Shown in pieces: positions 17,070 to 24,906 of a stretch of DNA of 64,000 bases. The position numbers were made by a program, and so were the translations under genes. The notes beneath the pieces were generated by a model that worked only from the letters and a program-made list of their open reading frames with translations, was not told the origin of the DNA and searched no databases. Within the stretch, counting starts at the first letter, position 1, and every line of letters begins with the position of its first letter. This stretch comes from Allobosea sp. BH3 (GTDB taxonomy: Bacteria > Pseudomonadota > Alphaproteobacteria > Rhizobiales > Beijerinckiaceae). The stretch spans positions 742,978-806,977 of the forward strand of contig NZ_JAIMCA010000002.1 in NCBI RefSeq assembly GCF_025499465.1, given 5' to 3'.

Positions 17070-17849
17070 TTGGACGCATCGCTCGAACCTCTGAAGGCCC
17101 GGCGCCTTGCCCTGCTGCTGCGCGAGCGCATCGCCAGCGGCGAGATCGCGCCCGGCTCGCGGCTGGCGAGCGAACCGGCACTGGCGCTGGAGCACGGCGT
17201 CTCGCGGGTGACGGTGCGGCGCGCGCTCGACAGCCTGGCGGCGGAGGGGCTGATCGACCGGCGCGTCGGCTCGGGGACCTTCGTGCGCGAGCCCGAGGCG
17301 CCGGCGCCGATCGTCGCCGACTTCGCCAATATGCTGACCCATCTCGTCGAGATGGGCCGGCGCACCGGCGTGCGCCTGATTTCCTTCGCTTACGCACAGC
17401 CGCCCGAGACCGTCGTGCAGGCGCTCGGACTGAAGCCCGGCGAGCGCACGCAGCGCTCGGTGCGTGTGCGCTTGATCGACGGCCACCCCTTCTCCTATCT
17501 CACCACCCATGTGCCGGAGCGCATCGGCCTGACCTATTCTGAAGCCGACCTCGCCAGCGTGCCGCTGCTGACCTTGCTGGAGCGTTCCGGCACCGTGGTC
17601 GAACGCGCGAACCAGACGATCAGCGCAACCCTCGCCAGCCCCGATGTCGCCGAGGCGCTGGGGCTCGAGATCGGCTCGCCGCTGCTCTCGCTGACGCGCA
17701 TCGTGTTCGGGCCGGACGGACGGGGTGTCGAGCATCTGCACGCGCTCTACCGGCCGGACCGCTACGCGTTCCAGCTCGAGCTCGAGCGCGCTGGCAATGC
17801 CTCGGAGCGGCGCTGGTCGCCTGCGCCGGCCCGCGGGACGGGCAGCTGA
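17070..17849 (+). CDS. GntR-family regulator with UTRA ligand-binding domain (HutC subfamily)
   Basis: 259 residues. The winged helix is at about 8-75 (LALEHGVSRVTVRRALDSL, RVGSGTFV), followed by a UTRA domain (about 95-245) with LGLKPGERTQRSVRVRLIDG and the later AEALGLEIGSPLL repeat typical of chorismate-lyase-fold sensors. The start is a TTG with AGGAG upstream at the right distance. It heads the operon of the Liv importer and catabolic enzymes, with leuCD divergent, so it most likely senses the imported compound or an early intermediate and acts on the palindrome at 17001-17024. Confidence 0.88.
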   Translation: MDASLEPLKARRLALLLRERIASGEIAPGSRLASEPALALEHGVSRVTVRRALDSLAAEGLIDRRVGSGTFVREPEAPAPIVADFANMLTHLVEMGRRTGVRLISFAYAQPPETVVQALGLKPGERTQRSVRVRLIDGHPFSYLTTHVPERIGLTYSEADLASVPLLTLLERSGTVVERANQTISATLASPDVAEALGLEIGSPLLSLTRIVFGPDGRGVEHLHALYRPDRYAFQLELERAGNASERRWSPAPARGTGS

Positions 17850-17921
17850 GAGGCAGCAAACCCGAACAGGCAGAATGAGAATGCCGGCATCAGACCGGCG
17901 AACGACAGAGGAGAACGAGCT

Positions 17922-19139
17922 TTGACACAGAAGACGGAGATTTCCCGCCGCGGCCTTCTGGCCACGGCAGCAACCGGCGCAGCCGCCATCGCCATGCCGA
18001 GCCTCGTGCGAGCCCAGGCGCCCGCCATCAAGGTCGGCATCCTGCAGCCGGTGACCGGCGCCCTCGCCTATGACGGCCAACAGGGCCAGATCGGCGCGGA
18101 AGCGGCGATCAAGGCCATCAACGACGCCGGCGGCATCAAGGCGCTCGGCGGCGCCAAGCTCGAAATGGTCTTCGGTGACGCGCGCTCGACGCCCGAGGGC
18201 GGCACGGCCGAGGTCGAGCGCATGCAGGCGGAGGGCGTCGTCGCCGTCGTCGGCGGCTTCGCATCGCCGATCTGCCTTGCGGCCTCGCAGGCCGCGGCAC
18301 GCTACGACCTGCCCTATATCGTCGATGTCGGCGTCGCCGATTCCATCGTCACCCGCGGGCTCAAGAACACGTTCCGCTTCGGCCCGGGCTTCGGCATGGT
18401 GACGAAGACGGCACTCGAAAACCTCGCCAAGCTCAACGAGGCGGCCGGCAAGCCGGCGAAGACCGTCGTGCTGGTGCATGAGGACGGCCTCTTCGGGTCG
18501 GGCCTCGCCAAGCTGATGCAGGCGGAGCTGCCGAAGATGGGGTTCGAGGTGCTCGACACCATCGCCCATCCGACGCCCGCGCGCGACATGTCGAACATCG
18601 CCCTGCAGATCCGCTCGAAGAACCCCGACCTCGTCATTCCATCGAGCTACTATGGCGAGTTCGCCCTGCTGGCGCGCACGATGCAGCAGCAACGCATCCG
18701 CCCGAAGGGCATCTATGCGGTGCTCAACGGCGCAGCTTCGAATTACCGCTTCGTCAAGGAATTCAACGAAGCCGCGCAGTTCGTCATGGACTGCAACCAC
18801 TGGCATGATCCGCGCAAGCCCGTCGCCGAGGCCCTGCGCAAGCAGGTCGAGGCTTCCGGCAAGTTCTGGACCTACAACATTCCGCTGAACTACTCCTGCG
18901 TCGGCCTGCTGGCAGACGCCATCGAGAAGGCCGGTTCGACGGACAAGGCCAAGGTAACCGAGGCGCTCGCGAACTCGACCTACGCCGGTCACATCATGCC
19001 CTATGGCCCGACCAAATTCGTCAACGGCCAGAACCAGGGCGGCGCACCGGTGAACACCCAGATCCAGGGCGCCGACATCAAGGTGATCTTCCCCACCGAC
19101 TTCGCCGACGCCAAGCCGGTCTTCCCGCGCCCAGCCTAA
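17922..19139 (+). CDS. Branched-chain amino acid-type ABC transporter substrate-binding protein
   Basis: 405 residues. A twin-arginine-like signal (SRRGLLATAATG.. ending RAQA) is followed by a periplasmic type I binding fold: IKVGILQPVTGALAYDGQQG at the mature N-terminus and VVGGFASPICLAAS in the ligand-cleft region. The TTG start has AGGAG upstream. The Liv-like family also binds amides, urea, aromatic acids and dicarboxylates, so the ligand is not fixed by homology; the downstream catabolic genes suggest an amide or carboxylate. A large palindromic repeat separates it from the permease genes, which could allow more binding protein than membrane components. Confidence 0.9.
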   Translation: MTQKTEISRRGLLATAATGAAAIAMPSLVRAQAPAIKVGILQPVTGALAYDGQQGQIGAEAAIKAINDAGGIKALGGAKLEMVFGDARSTPEGGTAEVERMQAEGVVAVVGGFASPICLAASQAAARYDLPYIVDVGVADSIVTRGLKNTFRFGPGFGMVTKTALENLAKLNEAAGKPAKTVVLVHEDGLFGSGLAKLMQAELPKMGFEVLDTIAHPTPARDMSNIALQIRSKNPDLVIPSSYYGEFALLARTMQQQRIRPKGIYAVLNGAASNYRFVKEFNEAAQFVMDCNHWHDPRKPVAEALRKQVEASGKFWTYNIPLNYSCVGLLADAIEKAGSTDKAKVTEALANSTYAGHIMPYGPTKFVNGQNQGGAPVNTQIQGADIKVIFPTDFADAKPVFPRPA

Positions 19140-19160
19140 GGAAGCCGCAGCACGAACCGC

Positions 19161-19317
19161 CCCTTCTCCCCTTGCGGGAGAAGGGGCGCCGGCGAAGCCG
19201 GACATATGAGGGGCCCCTTGCCCCTCATATGGCGACATCTCATCTCGCGGCACGGAATGCGTCGCGAGACCCCTCATCCGGCCCATCGGGCCACCTTCTC
19301 CCGCAAGGGGAGAAGGG
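19161..19317. repeat. Nested palindromic intergenic element (RIME/REP-like)
   Basis: The 24-base outer arms at 19161-19184 and 19294-19317 are perfect reverse complements (CCCTTCTCCCCTTGCGGGAG.. and its complement). An inner hairpin has 12-base arms 19203-19214 and 19220-19231 around a 5-base loop, and GCCGGC/CGGCC-type short inverted pieces fill the rest. It does not encode protein. This design, with a purine-rich arm and nested palindromes between operon genes, is that of rhizobial intergenic mosaic elements. Only one copy was noticed in the window. Confidence 0.85.
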
Positions 19318-19328
19318 AGAAGCCAATC

Positions 19329-20201
19329 ATGCTTGCACCCGACATCATTCTCGCGGCCGTGCTCAACGGGCTGATGACCGGCTCCATCTACGCCCTGGTC
19401 GCGCTCGGGCTGACGCTCGTCTACGGCGTGCTGCACATCATCAACTTCGCCCATGGCGCAACGCTGACCGCGGCGATGTTCGCCGCCTATGTGGCGCAGA
19501 CCGCGCTCGGCATCGATCCCTATCTCGCCCTGCTGCCCGTGACGCTGCTCTTCTTCGTGCTGGGCTATGCCGTGCAGCGCTTCGTGATCGGCCCGGCAAG
19601 CCATGGCGAAGATCGCAACATATTGCTGGTCACGCTCGGGCTTTCGATCGTGATCGAGAACGCGATGCTCGCGATCTTCCGGTCCGATACGCGCTCGATC
19701 GACGTACCCTATGCCTTCGAATCGATCGATCTCGGCTTCACCTTTCTGGCCGTGCCACGCGTGGCGGCCTTCGGCGTCGCGCTCATCGTCGCGCTCCTGC
19801 TCGGCTTCCTGCTGCGCGCGACCGATACGGGCCGCGCCATCCGGGCCGTCGCGCGGGAGAAGACCGGCGCAGCGCTCGCCGGCATCGATGTCCCCCATAT
19901 CTACGCCGTGACCTTCGGGCTGGGCGCGGCCAGCGTCGCCATCGCCGCCTGCCTGCTGATGCCGACCTTCTATGTCACGCCGCGCGCCGGCAACGCCTTC
20001 GTGCTGGTGGCGTTCACCATCGTCGTCCTCGGCGGCATGGGCTCGATCCCCGGCGCCCTGCTCGGCGCCCTCTTCATCGGCGTGGTCGAAAGCCTGTGCG
20101 GGTTGTTCCTCGGCGAGAGCCTCGGCCAGATCGGCATCTTCCTGATCTTCATCCTGGTGCTTCTGGTGAAGCCGACCGGCCTGTTCGGAGCGCGCGCATG
20201 A
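19329..20201 (+). CDS. Liv-type ABC transporter permease (LivH-like)
   Basis: 290 residues with about eight hydrophobic segments. It carries the LivH signatures GSIYALVALGLTLVYGVLHIINFAHG and VVLGGMGSIPGALLGA. I chose the ATG at 19329 because family members start just before the first span; a longer frame runs into the palindromic element. The purine-rich GGGAGAAG before the start is contributed by the end of that element. It pairs with the next permease through an ATGA overlap. Confidence 0.9.
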   Translation: MLAPDIILAAVLNGLMTGSIYALVALGLTLVYGVLHIINFAHGATLTAAMFAAYVAQTALGIDPYLALLPVTLLFFVLGYAVQRFVIGPASHGEDRNILLVTLGLSIVIENAMLAIFRSDTRSIDVPYAFESIDLGFTFLAVPRVAAFGVALIVALLLGFLLRATDTGRAIRAVAREKTGAALAGIDVPHIYAVTFGLGAASVAIAACLLMPTFYVTPRAGNAFVLVAFTIVVLGGMGSIPGALLGALFIGVVESLCGLFLGESLGQIGIFLIFILVLLVKPTGLFGARA

Positions 20202-21163
20202 TCCGCGCCTATGGCCCTGCAATCGTCCTCATCGCCGCCGCCGCGCTCGTGCCTTTCGCGATCACGGCGAACACCGTCCTGAATTTCATTGTCTTCGCGC
20301 TCATCATCGCGCTCGCGGCCCAGGGCTGGAACGTACTCGGCGGGCTCGCCGGCCAGTTCTCCTTCGGCCATGCGGCGTTCTTCGGCAGCGGCGCCTATAC
20401 GACGGCACTTCTGCAGACGCATTGGGGCGTCAACGCCTGGGTCGCCTTCGCGCTGAGTATCCTGCTGGCCGGCGCCGTCGGCTGGATCATCGGCTTCCTG
20501 AGCTTCCGCTCGGGATTGCGCGGCTCCTATTTCGCGCTGGTGACGCTCGCCTTCGCCGAGGTCCTGCGCATTCTCGCGAACGCATCGACGTTCACCGGCG
20601 GCGCGGCCGGGACGCTGGTGAAACTGGACATGGGGCCTGCGAACTTCCAGTTCGCCAGCCGCGCCGCCTTCGTCTGGATCGCGCTCGCCCTCGTCGGCTT
20701 CGTGCTCATCGCGACCATCGCGATCATGCGCTCGCGCTTCGGCGCCTGGCTGACGGCGGTGCGCGAGAACGAGGACGCGGCGCGCGCGCTCGGCGTCGAC
20801 ACGCTCGCGGTCAAGCTCAAGGCGATCACGCTCTCGGCCGCGATCACCGGCGCTGCCGGCGCGCTCTATGTGCAGTATTATCTCTATCTGGACGCGAGCA
20901 TCGCCTATGGACCCTGGATTTCGATCGAGGCCCTTGTCGCGCCGATCGTCGGCGGCATCGGAACGGCTTTCGGCCCGATCCTCGGCGCTGCCGCCCTGCA
21001 CGGCTTCGGCGAACTGACCAAGCTCTTTGCCGGCGGCATCCCCGGCATCGACCTGGTGCTCTACGGCCTGCTGCTGATCGCCACCATCGCCTTCGCGCCG
21101 GACGGCATCATGGGCCTGCTGAAGCGACTCGCGAGCGTGTTCGACCGCCGGAGGACTCGCTGA
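20198..21163 (+). CDS. Liv-type ABC transporter permease (LivM-like)
   Basis: 321 residues, polytopic, with LivM hallmarks: AAQGWNVLGGLAGQFSFGHA near the N-terminus, then GSYFALVTLAFAEVLRIL, and the cytoplasmic coupling segment AVRENEDAARALGVD. The ATG overlaps the previous stop (ATGA) and its own stop overlaps the following ATG (TGATG). It forms the translocation channel with the LivH-like protein. Confidence 0.9.
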   Translation: MIRAYGPAIVLIAAAALVPFAITANTVLNFIVFALIIALAAQGWNVLGGLAGQFSFGHAAFFGSGAYTTALLQTHWGVNAWVAFALSILLAGAVGWIIGFLSFRSGLRGSYFALVTLAFAEVLRILANASTFTGGAAGTLVKLDMGPANFQFASRAAFVWIALALVGFVLIATIAIMRSRFGAWLTAVRENEDAARALGVDTLAVKLKAITLSAAITGAAGALYVQYYLYLDASIAYGPWISIEALVAPIVGGIGTAFGPILGAAALHGFGELTKLFAGGIPGIDLVLYGLLLIATIAFAPDGIMGLLKRLASVFDRRRTR

Positions 21164-21915
21164 TGCTCTCGGTTCAATCGGTCACCAAACGCTTCGGCGG
21201 GTTGGTCGCGGTCGATTCCGCCAGCCTCGATGTCGCGCAGGGCTCGATCGCCGGGCTGATCGGCCCCAACGGCGCCGGAAAGACCACGCTCTTCACGCTG
21301 GTCGCCGGCTTCGAGAAGCCGAGCTCCGGCACGGTCTCCTTCGCCGGGCAGGATGTGACGGCGCTGCCCGCACATGAGCGGGCAGCGCTCGGCATCGCGC
21401 GCACCTTCCAGATCGTGCAGCCCTTCGCCGGGCTCTCCGTGGTCGAGAACATCGCGGTCGGCGCCTATCTACGGCATCCGGCCCGCGCCGATGCTCAGGC
21501 GAAGGCACGGGCCGTCGCCGATCTGGTGGGGCTCGGCGGTCAGCTCGAGCAGTCTGCCGCGGCGTTGACGGTCGCCGGCCGCAAGCGGCTGGAACTCGCC
21601 CGCGCGCTCGCGACCGAGCCGCGGCTGCTGCTGCTCGACGAGGTGCTCGCCGGCCTCAATCCTTCCGAAATCCGGGACATGATCCCCGTCATCCGCAACA
21701 TCCGCGATCGCGGCGTGACGATCCTGATGGTCGAACACGTCATGCAGGCAGTGATGAGCCTGTGCGAGCACATCCATGTGCTGGCACAGGGCAAAATCAT
21801 CGCGCAGGGCAAGCCGGCCGAGATCGCCAGCGACCCGGCCGTGATCGAGGCCTATCTCGGCCAGGGCGCCGCCAAGCGCCTGCAGGCCAAGCCGGCTGGA
21901 GGCGCCGATGCTTGA
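21163..21915 (+). CDS. Liv-type ABC transporter ATP-binding protein (LivG-like)
   Basis: 250 residues. Walker A is GPNGAGKTT and Walker B LLLLDEVLAGLNPSE. The signature motif region reads LTVAGRKRLELARAL rather than the canonical LSGGQ..: TVAGRK is the variant position and worth noting, although some LivG proteins have LSYGQ/LTLGRQ-type variants. The C-terminal extension is as in LivG. It overlaps both neighbours and energises uptake together with the LivF-like protein. Confidence 0.88.
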   Translation: MLSVQSVTKRFGGLVAVDSASLDVAQGSIAGLIGPNGAGKTTLFTLVAGFEKPSSGTVSFAGQDVTALPAHERAALGIARTFQIVQPFAGLSVVENIAVGAYLRHPARADAQAKARAVADLVGLGGQLEQSAAALTVAGRKRLELARALATEPRLLLLDEVLAGLNPSEIRDMIPVIRNIRDRGVTILMVEHVMQAVMSLCEHIHVLAQGKIIAQGKPAEIASDPAVIEAYLGQGAAKRLQAKPAGGADA

Positions 21916-22609
21916 GGTGAAAGGCCTCGTCGCGGGCTATGGCGGCACGGAGGTGCTGCGCGGCATCGACCTTTCGGTCGGCGCCGGCGAGATCGTCGCC
22001 GTGCTCGGCGCCAACGGCGTCGGCAAGACGACGCTCAACCGCGCCCTCTCCGGCCTGATCAAACCGCGCGCCGGCTCGATCCGCTTCGAGGAGACCGAGA
22101 TCGGCGGGCTCAAGCCGGCCGCAATCGTCTCCGCCGGGCTGATCCATGTGCCGGAAGGGCGCCGCATCTTCCCCAATATGAGCGTGCGCGACAATCTCGT
22201 GCTCGGCAGCTACCGGCGCGGCAAGCCGGGGCGGCAGGCCAATCTGGAGCGGATCTTCACGCTGTTTCCGCGCCTGCGCGAGCGGGCGACGCAGGCGGCC
22301 GGAACGCTGTCCGGCGGCGAGCAGCAGATGCTCGCCATCGGCCGCGGGCTGATGGGCGAGCCCCGCCTGCTGATCCTCGACGAGCCCTCGTTGGGGCTCT
22401 CGCCGCTGCTGGTCGAGGAGATGTTCGCGCTCGTCGCCCGCATCGCGGCCGATGGGCTCGCGGTGCTGCTTGTCGAGCAGAACGTCGTCCAGTCGCTGGA
22501 ACTCGCCGCCCGCGCCTATGTCCTCGAGAACGGCCGCATCGTCGTCTCCGGCCAGGCCAAGGACATCGCCGCCGATCCTGCCCTCAAGCACGCCTATCTC
22601 GGATTGTGA
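21908..22609 (+). CDS. Liv-type ABC transporter ATP-binding protein (LivF-like)
   Basis: 233 residues. Walker A is GANGVGKTT, signature LSGGEQQMLAIGRGL, Walker B LLILDEPSLGLSP, and the H-loop position appears as VEQN, which is normal for LivF. It overlaps the LivG-like gene by 8 bases. The following gene begins 7 bases after its stop, so transport and metabolism genes share one transcript. Confidence 0.9.
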   Translation: MLEVKGLVAGYGGTEVLRGIDLSVGAGEIVAVLGANGVGKTTLNRALSGLIKPRAGSIRFEETEIGGLKPAAIVSAGLIHVPEGRRIFPNMSVRDNLVLGSYRRGKPGRQANLERIFTLFPRLRERATQAAGTLSGGEQQMLAIGRGLMGEPRLLILDEPSLGLSPLLVEEMFALVARIAADGLAVLLVEQNVVQSLELAARAYVLENGRIVVSGQAKDIAADPALKHAYLGL

Positions 22610-22616
22610 GGTCGCC

Positions 22617-24029
22617 ATGACGGTCCATCTCCAGGCGGAACCCGTGATGCAACGGCCGGCCACGCCGGCCTGGCTCGAACAGCTGGCGGCCTTCTGCGCC
22701 GATCTGCGCTTCGAGGCGCTGCCAGAACCGGTCGTTGCCCGCACCCTGCAGGTGATCGGCGACTCGATCGCCGCCATCGCGGCCGGCGCGCAGGAACCTG
22801 AAACGATTGCGCTGGTACAGCGCATGGCCGCGACCGACGACGCGAACGGAGCCGCCGTGATCGGCAGCGGCCGGCGCACCGCGCCTCCGCTGGCCGCGTT
22901 CCTGAACGGCACCGCCGGCACGATGCTGGAGCTCGACGAGGGCAACCAGTTCTGCCGCGGCCATCCCGGCATCCATGTCGTGCCGGCCGTGCTCGCCGCC
23001 GCGCGCGGGCTGAAGGCGAGCGGCCGCGACCTCGTGACCGCCGTGGCGCTCGGCTACGAGATCGGCGCGCGCATCGGCATCGCCTCGAAGCTGCGCATCA
23101 CGATGCACCCGCACGGCACCTGGGGGACGGTCGGGGCGGCGGTCGCCATCGCCTGGCTCAACCGGCGCGATGCGGCCACGATGATCGAGACGATCAACGT
23201 CGCCTCCTCGCTCGGCCTATCGACCAGCCGCCGCACGATGCTGGAGGGCGGCACGGTCCGCAACAGCTTCGCCGGCTTCTCCAACCAGATCGGGCTGATG
23301 GTTGGCGATCTGGTGGCCGCCGGCTTCACAGGCGAGGCCGATGGGCTCGGCACGGTCTATGGAACCGTCATCGCCGATGACTGGCGCCCGGAGGAGATGG
23401 TCGCCGATCTCGGCGTTCGCTGGGAGATCGCCCGCAACTATTTCAAGCGCCATGCCTGCTGCCGCTACAATCACGGCTCTCTGGATGCGCTGGCGCGGAT
23501 CGTCGCCGGCGAAGGCGGGAAGATCGCGCCCGACGCGATCGCGCGTATCGATGTGGCGACCTATGTCTGGGCGGCCCAGCTCGCCGGCCAGGAGCCGCAC
23601 AACATGCTGGCGGCGAAGTTCTCGCTGCCCTTCTCGATCGCGACGACCATCGTGCATGGTGCAGCGACGGTGCCGGCCTTCCGCGAGCCTGCCCGCACCG
23701 ATGAGACCATCCGCGATCTTGCGCGGCGCGTGTTCGTACGCGAGGACCCCGAAGCGACCGCGAAGCTGCCCGGCCTTCGTCCCGCTCTCGTGACCATCAC
23801 CCTCACTGATGGCCGCGTCCTGGAGGCGCAGGCCCTGACCAATCGGGGCGACACGGAAGACCCCTACACCCCGGCCGAAGTGCGCCAGAAATTCTTCGAT
23901 CTCACCGAACCCGTCTGGGGGCAGTCGCATGCCGAAGCCATCATCGCCGCCGTCGACGGCCTGATCGACAGCGACCGGATCGACCCACTCGACACCTTGC
24001 TGGCCGCGCAGCCGGCAACCAGGACCTGA
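22617..24029 (+). CDS. MmgE/PrpD family protein (2-methylcitrate dehydratase / cis-aconitate decarboxylase fold)
   Basis: 470 residues. The all-helical domain bears the family pattern (DSIAAIAAGA, LDEGNQFCRGHPGIHVVPA, HPHGTWGTVGAA, YFKRHACCRYNHG), and the C-terminal lid domain has ALTNRGDTEDP. The His in GHPG and HPHGT and the Lys in FKRHACCR match conserved active-site positions of the family. Members dehydrate tricarboxylates, decarboxylate cis-aconitate or isomerise related acids. Methylcitrate cycle partners (prpB/prpC) are not adjacent, so the substrate here is probably another hydroxy- or unsaturated polycarboxylate processed with the following lyase. Confidence 0.85.
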   Translation: MTVHLQAEPVMQRPATPAWLEQLAAFCADLRFEALPEPVVARTLQVIGDSIAAIAAGAQEPETIALVQRMAATDDANGAAVIGSGRRTAPPLAAFLNGTAGTMLELDEGNQFCRGHPGIHVVPAVLAAARGLKASGRDLVTAVALGYEIGARIGIASKLRITMHPHGTWGTVGAAVAIAWLNRRDAATMIETINVASSLGLSTSRRTMLEGGTVRNSFAGFSNQIGLMVGDLVAAGFTGEADGLGTVYGTVIADDWRPEEMVADLGVRWEIARNYFKRHACCRYNHGSLDALARIVAGEGGKIAPDAIARIDVATYVWAAQLAGQEPHNMLAAKFSLPFSIATTIVHGAATVPAFREPARTDETIRDLARRVFVREDPEATAKLPGLRPALVTITLTDGRVLEAQALTNRGDTEDPYTPAEVRQKFFDLTEPVWGQSHAEAIIAAVDGLIDSDRIDPLDTLLAAQPATRT

Positions 24030-24033
24030 TCCA

Positions 24034-24906
24034 ATGACAATCCAGTCGCTCAAGGCCCGCTTCGGCAGGCCGGACATCGTTCTCGCACCGGGCGTCTATG
24101 ACGCGCTCACGGCCTCGCTCGCCGAGGCGGCCGGCTTCGAAGCGCTCTACGTCTCCGGCGCGTCGATCGCCTATACGCATCTCGGTCGGCCCGATATCGG
24201 CCTCGTCTCGATGGCGGAGGTCGCCGAGACCATCACCATGATCCGCGATCGTGTGGCGGCGCCCCTGATCGTCGATGCCGATACCGGCTATGGCAACGCG
24301 CTGAACATGCAGCGCACCATGCGCCTGTTCGAGCGCGCCGGCGCCAATGCGCTGCAGATCGAGGACCAGAGCTTCCCGAAGCGCTGCGGCCACCTCTCCG
24401 ACAAGAGCGTGATCCCGCTGTCGGAGATGGTCGGTAAGATCAAGGCTGCCGCCGATGCGCGGTCCTCGGCCGAGACGCTGATCATCGCGCGCACAGATGC
24501 CATCGCGGTCGAGGGCTTCGACAAGGCGATCGAACGCGCGCGAGCCTATGCCGAGGCGGGCGCGGACCTGCTTTTCGTCGAGGCGCCAGGCTCCGCCGAG
24601 GAGCTGTCGCGCGTCACCAGAGAGCTCGGAGGGATCGTTCCGCTCATGGCGAACATGGTCGAAGGCGGGCGCACGCCGATCAAATCGGCGCAGGCGCTCG
24701 AGGAAATCGGCTTCTCGCTGGTGATCTTCCCCGGCGGCATCGTGCGCGCGCTCGCCCGGGCCGCGCAGGATTTTTACGCCAGCCTGCACGCCAACGGCAC
24801 GACCGACCCGTTCCGCGACCGCATGTTCGATTTCGACCAGCTCAACGCCGTGATCGGCACGCCGCAGGTGATCGCCGCCGGCAGGGCCTATGAGGGTAAG
24901 CCGTGA
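24034..24906 (+). CDS. Isocitrate lyase/PEP mutase superfamily C-C lyase (methylisocitrate or 2,3-dimethylmalate lyase-like)
   Basis: 290 residues, TIM barrel. It has DADTGYG for Mg binding and the lyase active-site loop FPKRCGHL, with catalytic Cys118 in KRCGH, followed by IIARTDA and PLMANMVEGG. The KRCGH loop marks true C-C lyases (isocitrate, methylisocitrate, dimethylmalate) and is absent from PEP mutase, so retro-aldol cleavage of a (substituted) malate or tricarboxylate giving pyruvate or glyoxylate plus an acid is expected. Its stop overlaps the HyuB start as GTGA. Placed with leuCD-like and HyuAB genes it looks like the terminal step that feeds central metabolism. Confidence 0.88.
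   Translation: MTIQSLKARFGRPDIVLAPGVYDALTASLAEAAGFEALYVSGASIAYTHLGRPDIGLVSMAEVAETITMIRDRVAAPLIVDADTGYGNALNMQRTMRLFERAGANALQIEDQSFPKRCGHLSDKSVIPLSEMVGKIKAAADARSSAETLIIARTDAIAVEGFDKAIERARAYAEAGADLLFVEAPGSAEELSRVTRELGGIVPLMANMVEGGRTPIKSAQALEEIGFSLVIFPGGIVRALARAAQDFYASLHANGTTDPFRDRMFDFDQLNAVIGTPQVIAAGRAYEGKP

Noticed and set aside
17043..20222. Very long minus-strand open frame of about 1059 codons
   Set aside because: It is antisense to the GntR, binding protein and LivH genes, has low-complexity Arg/Asp/Glu-rich translation and no domain; it arises from the high GC of the opposite coding strand.
22617..24906. Methylcitrate cycle (prpD-prpB) for propionate
   Set aside because: No methylcitrate synthase or PrpR-type regulator is nearby, and the genes lie inside a Liv-HyuAB operon; the families are right but the cycle is not supported.
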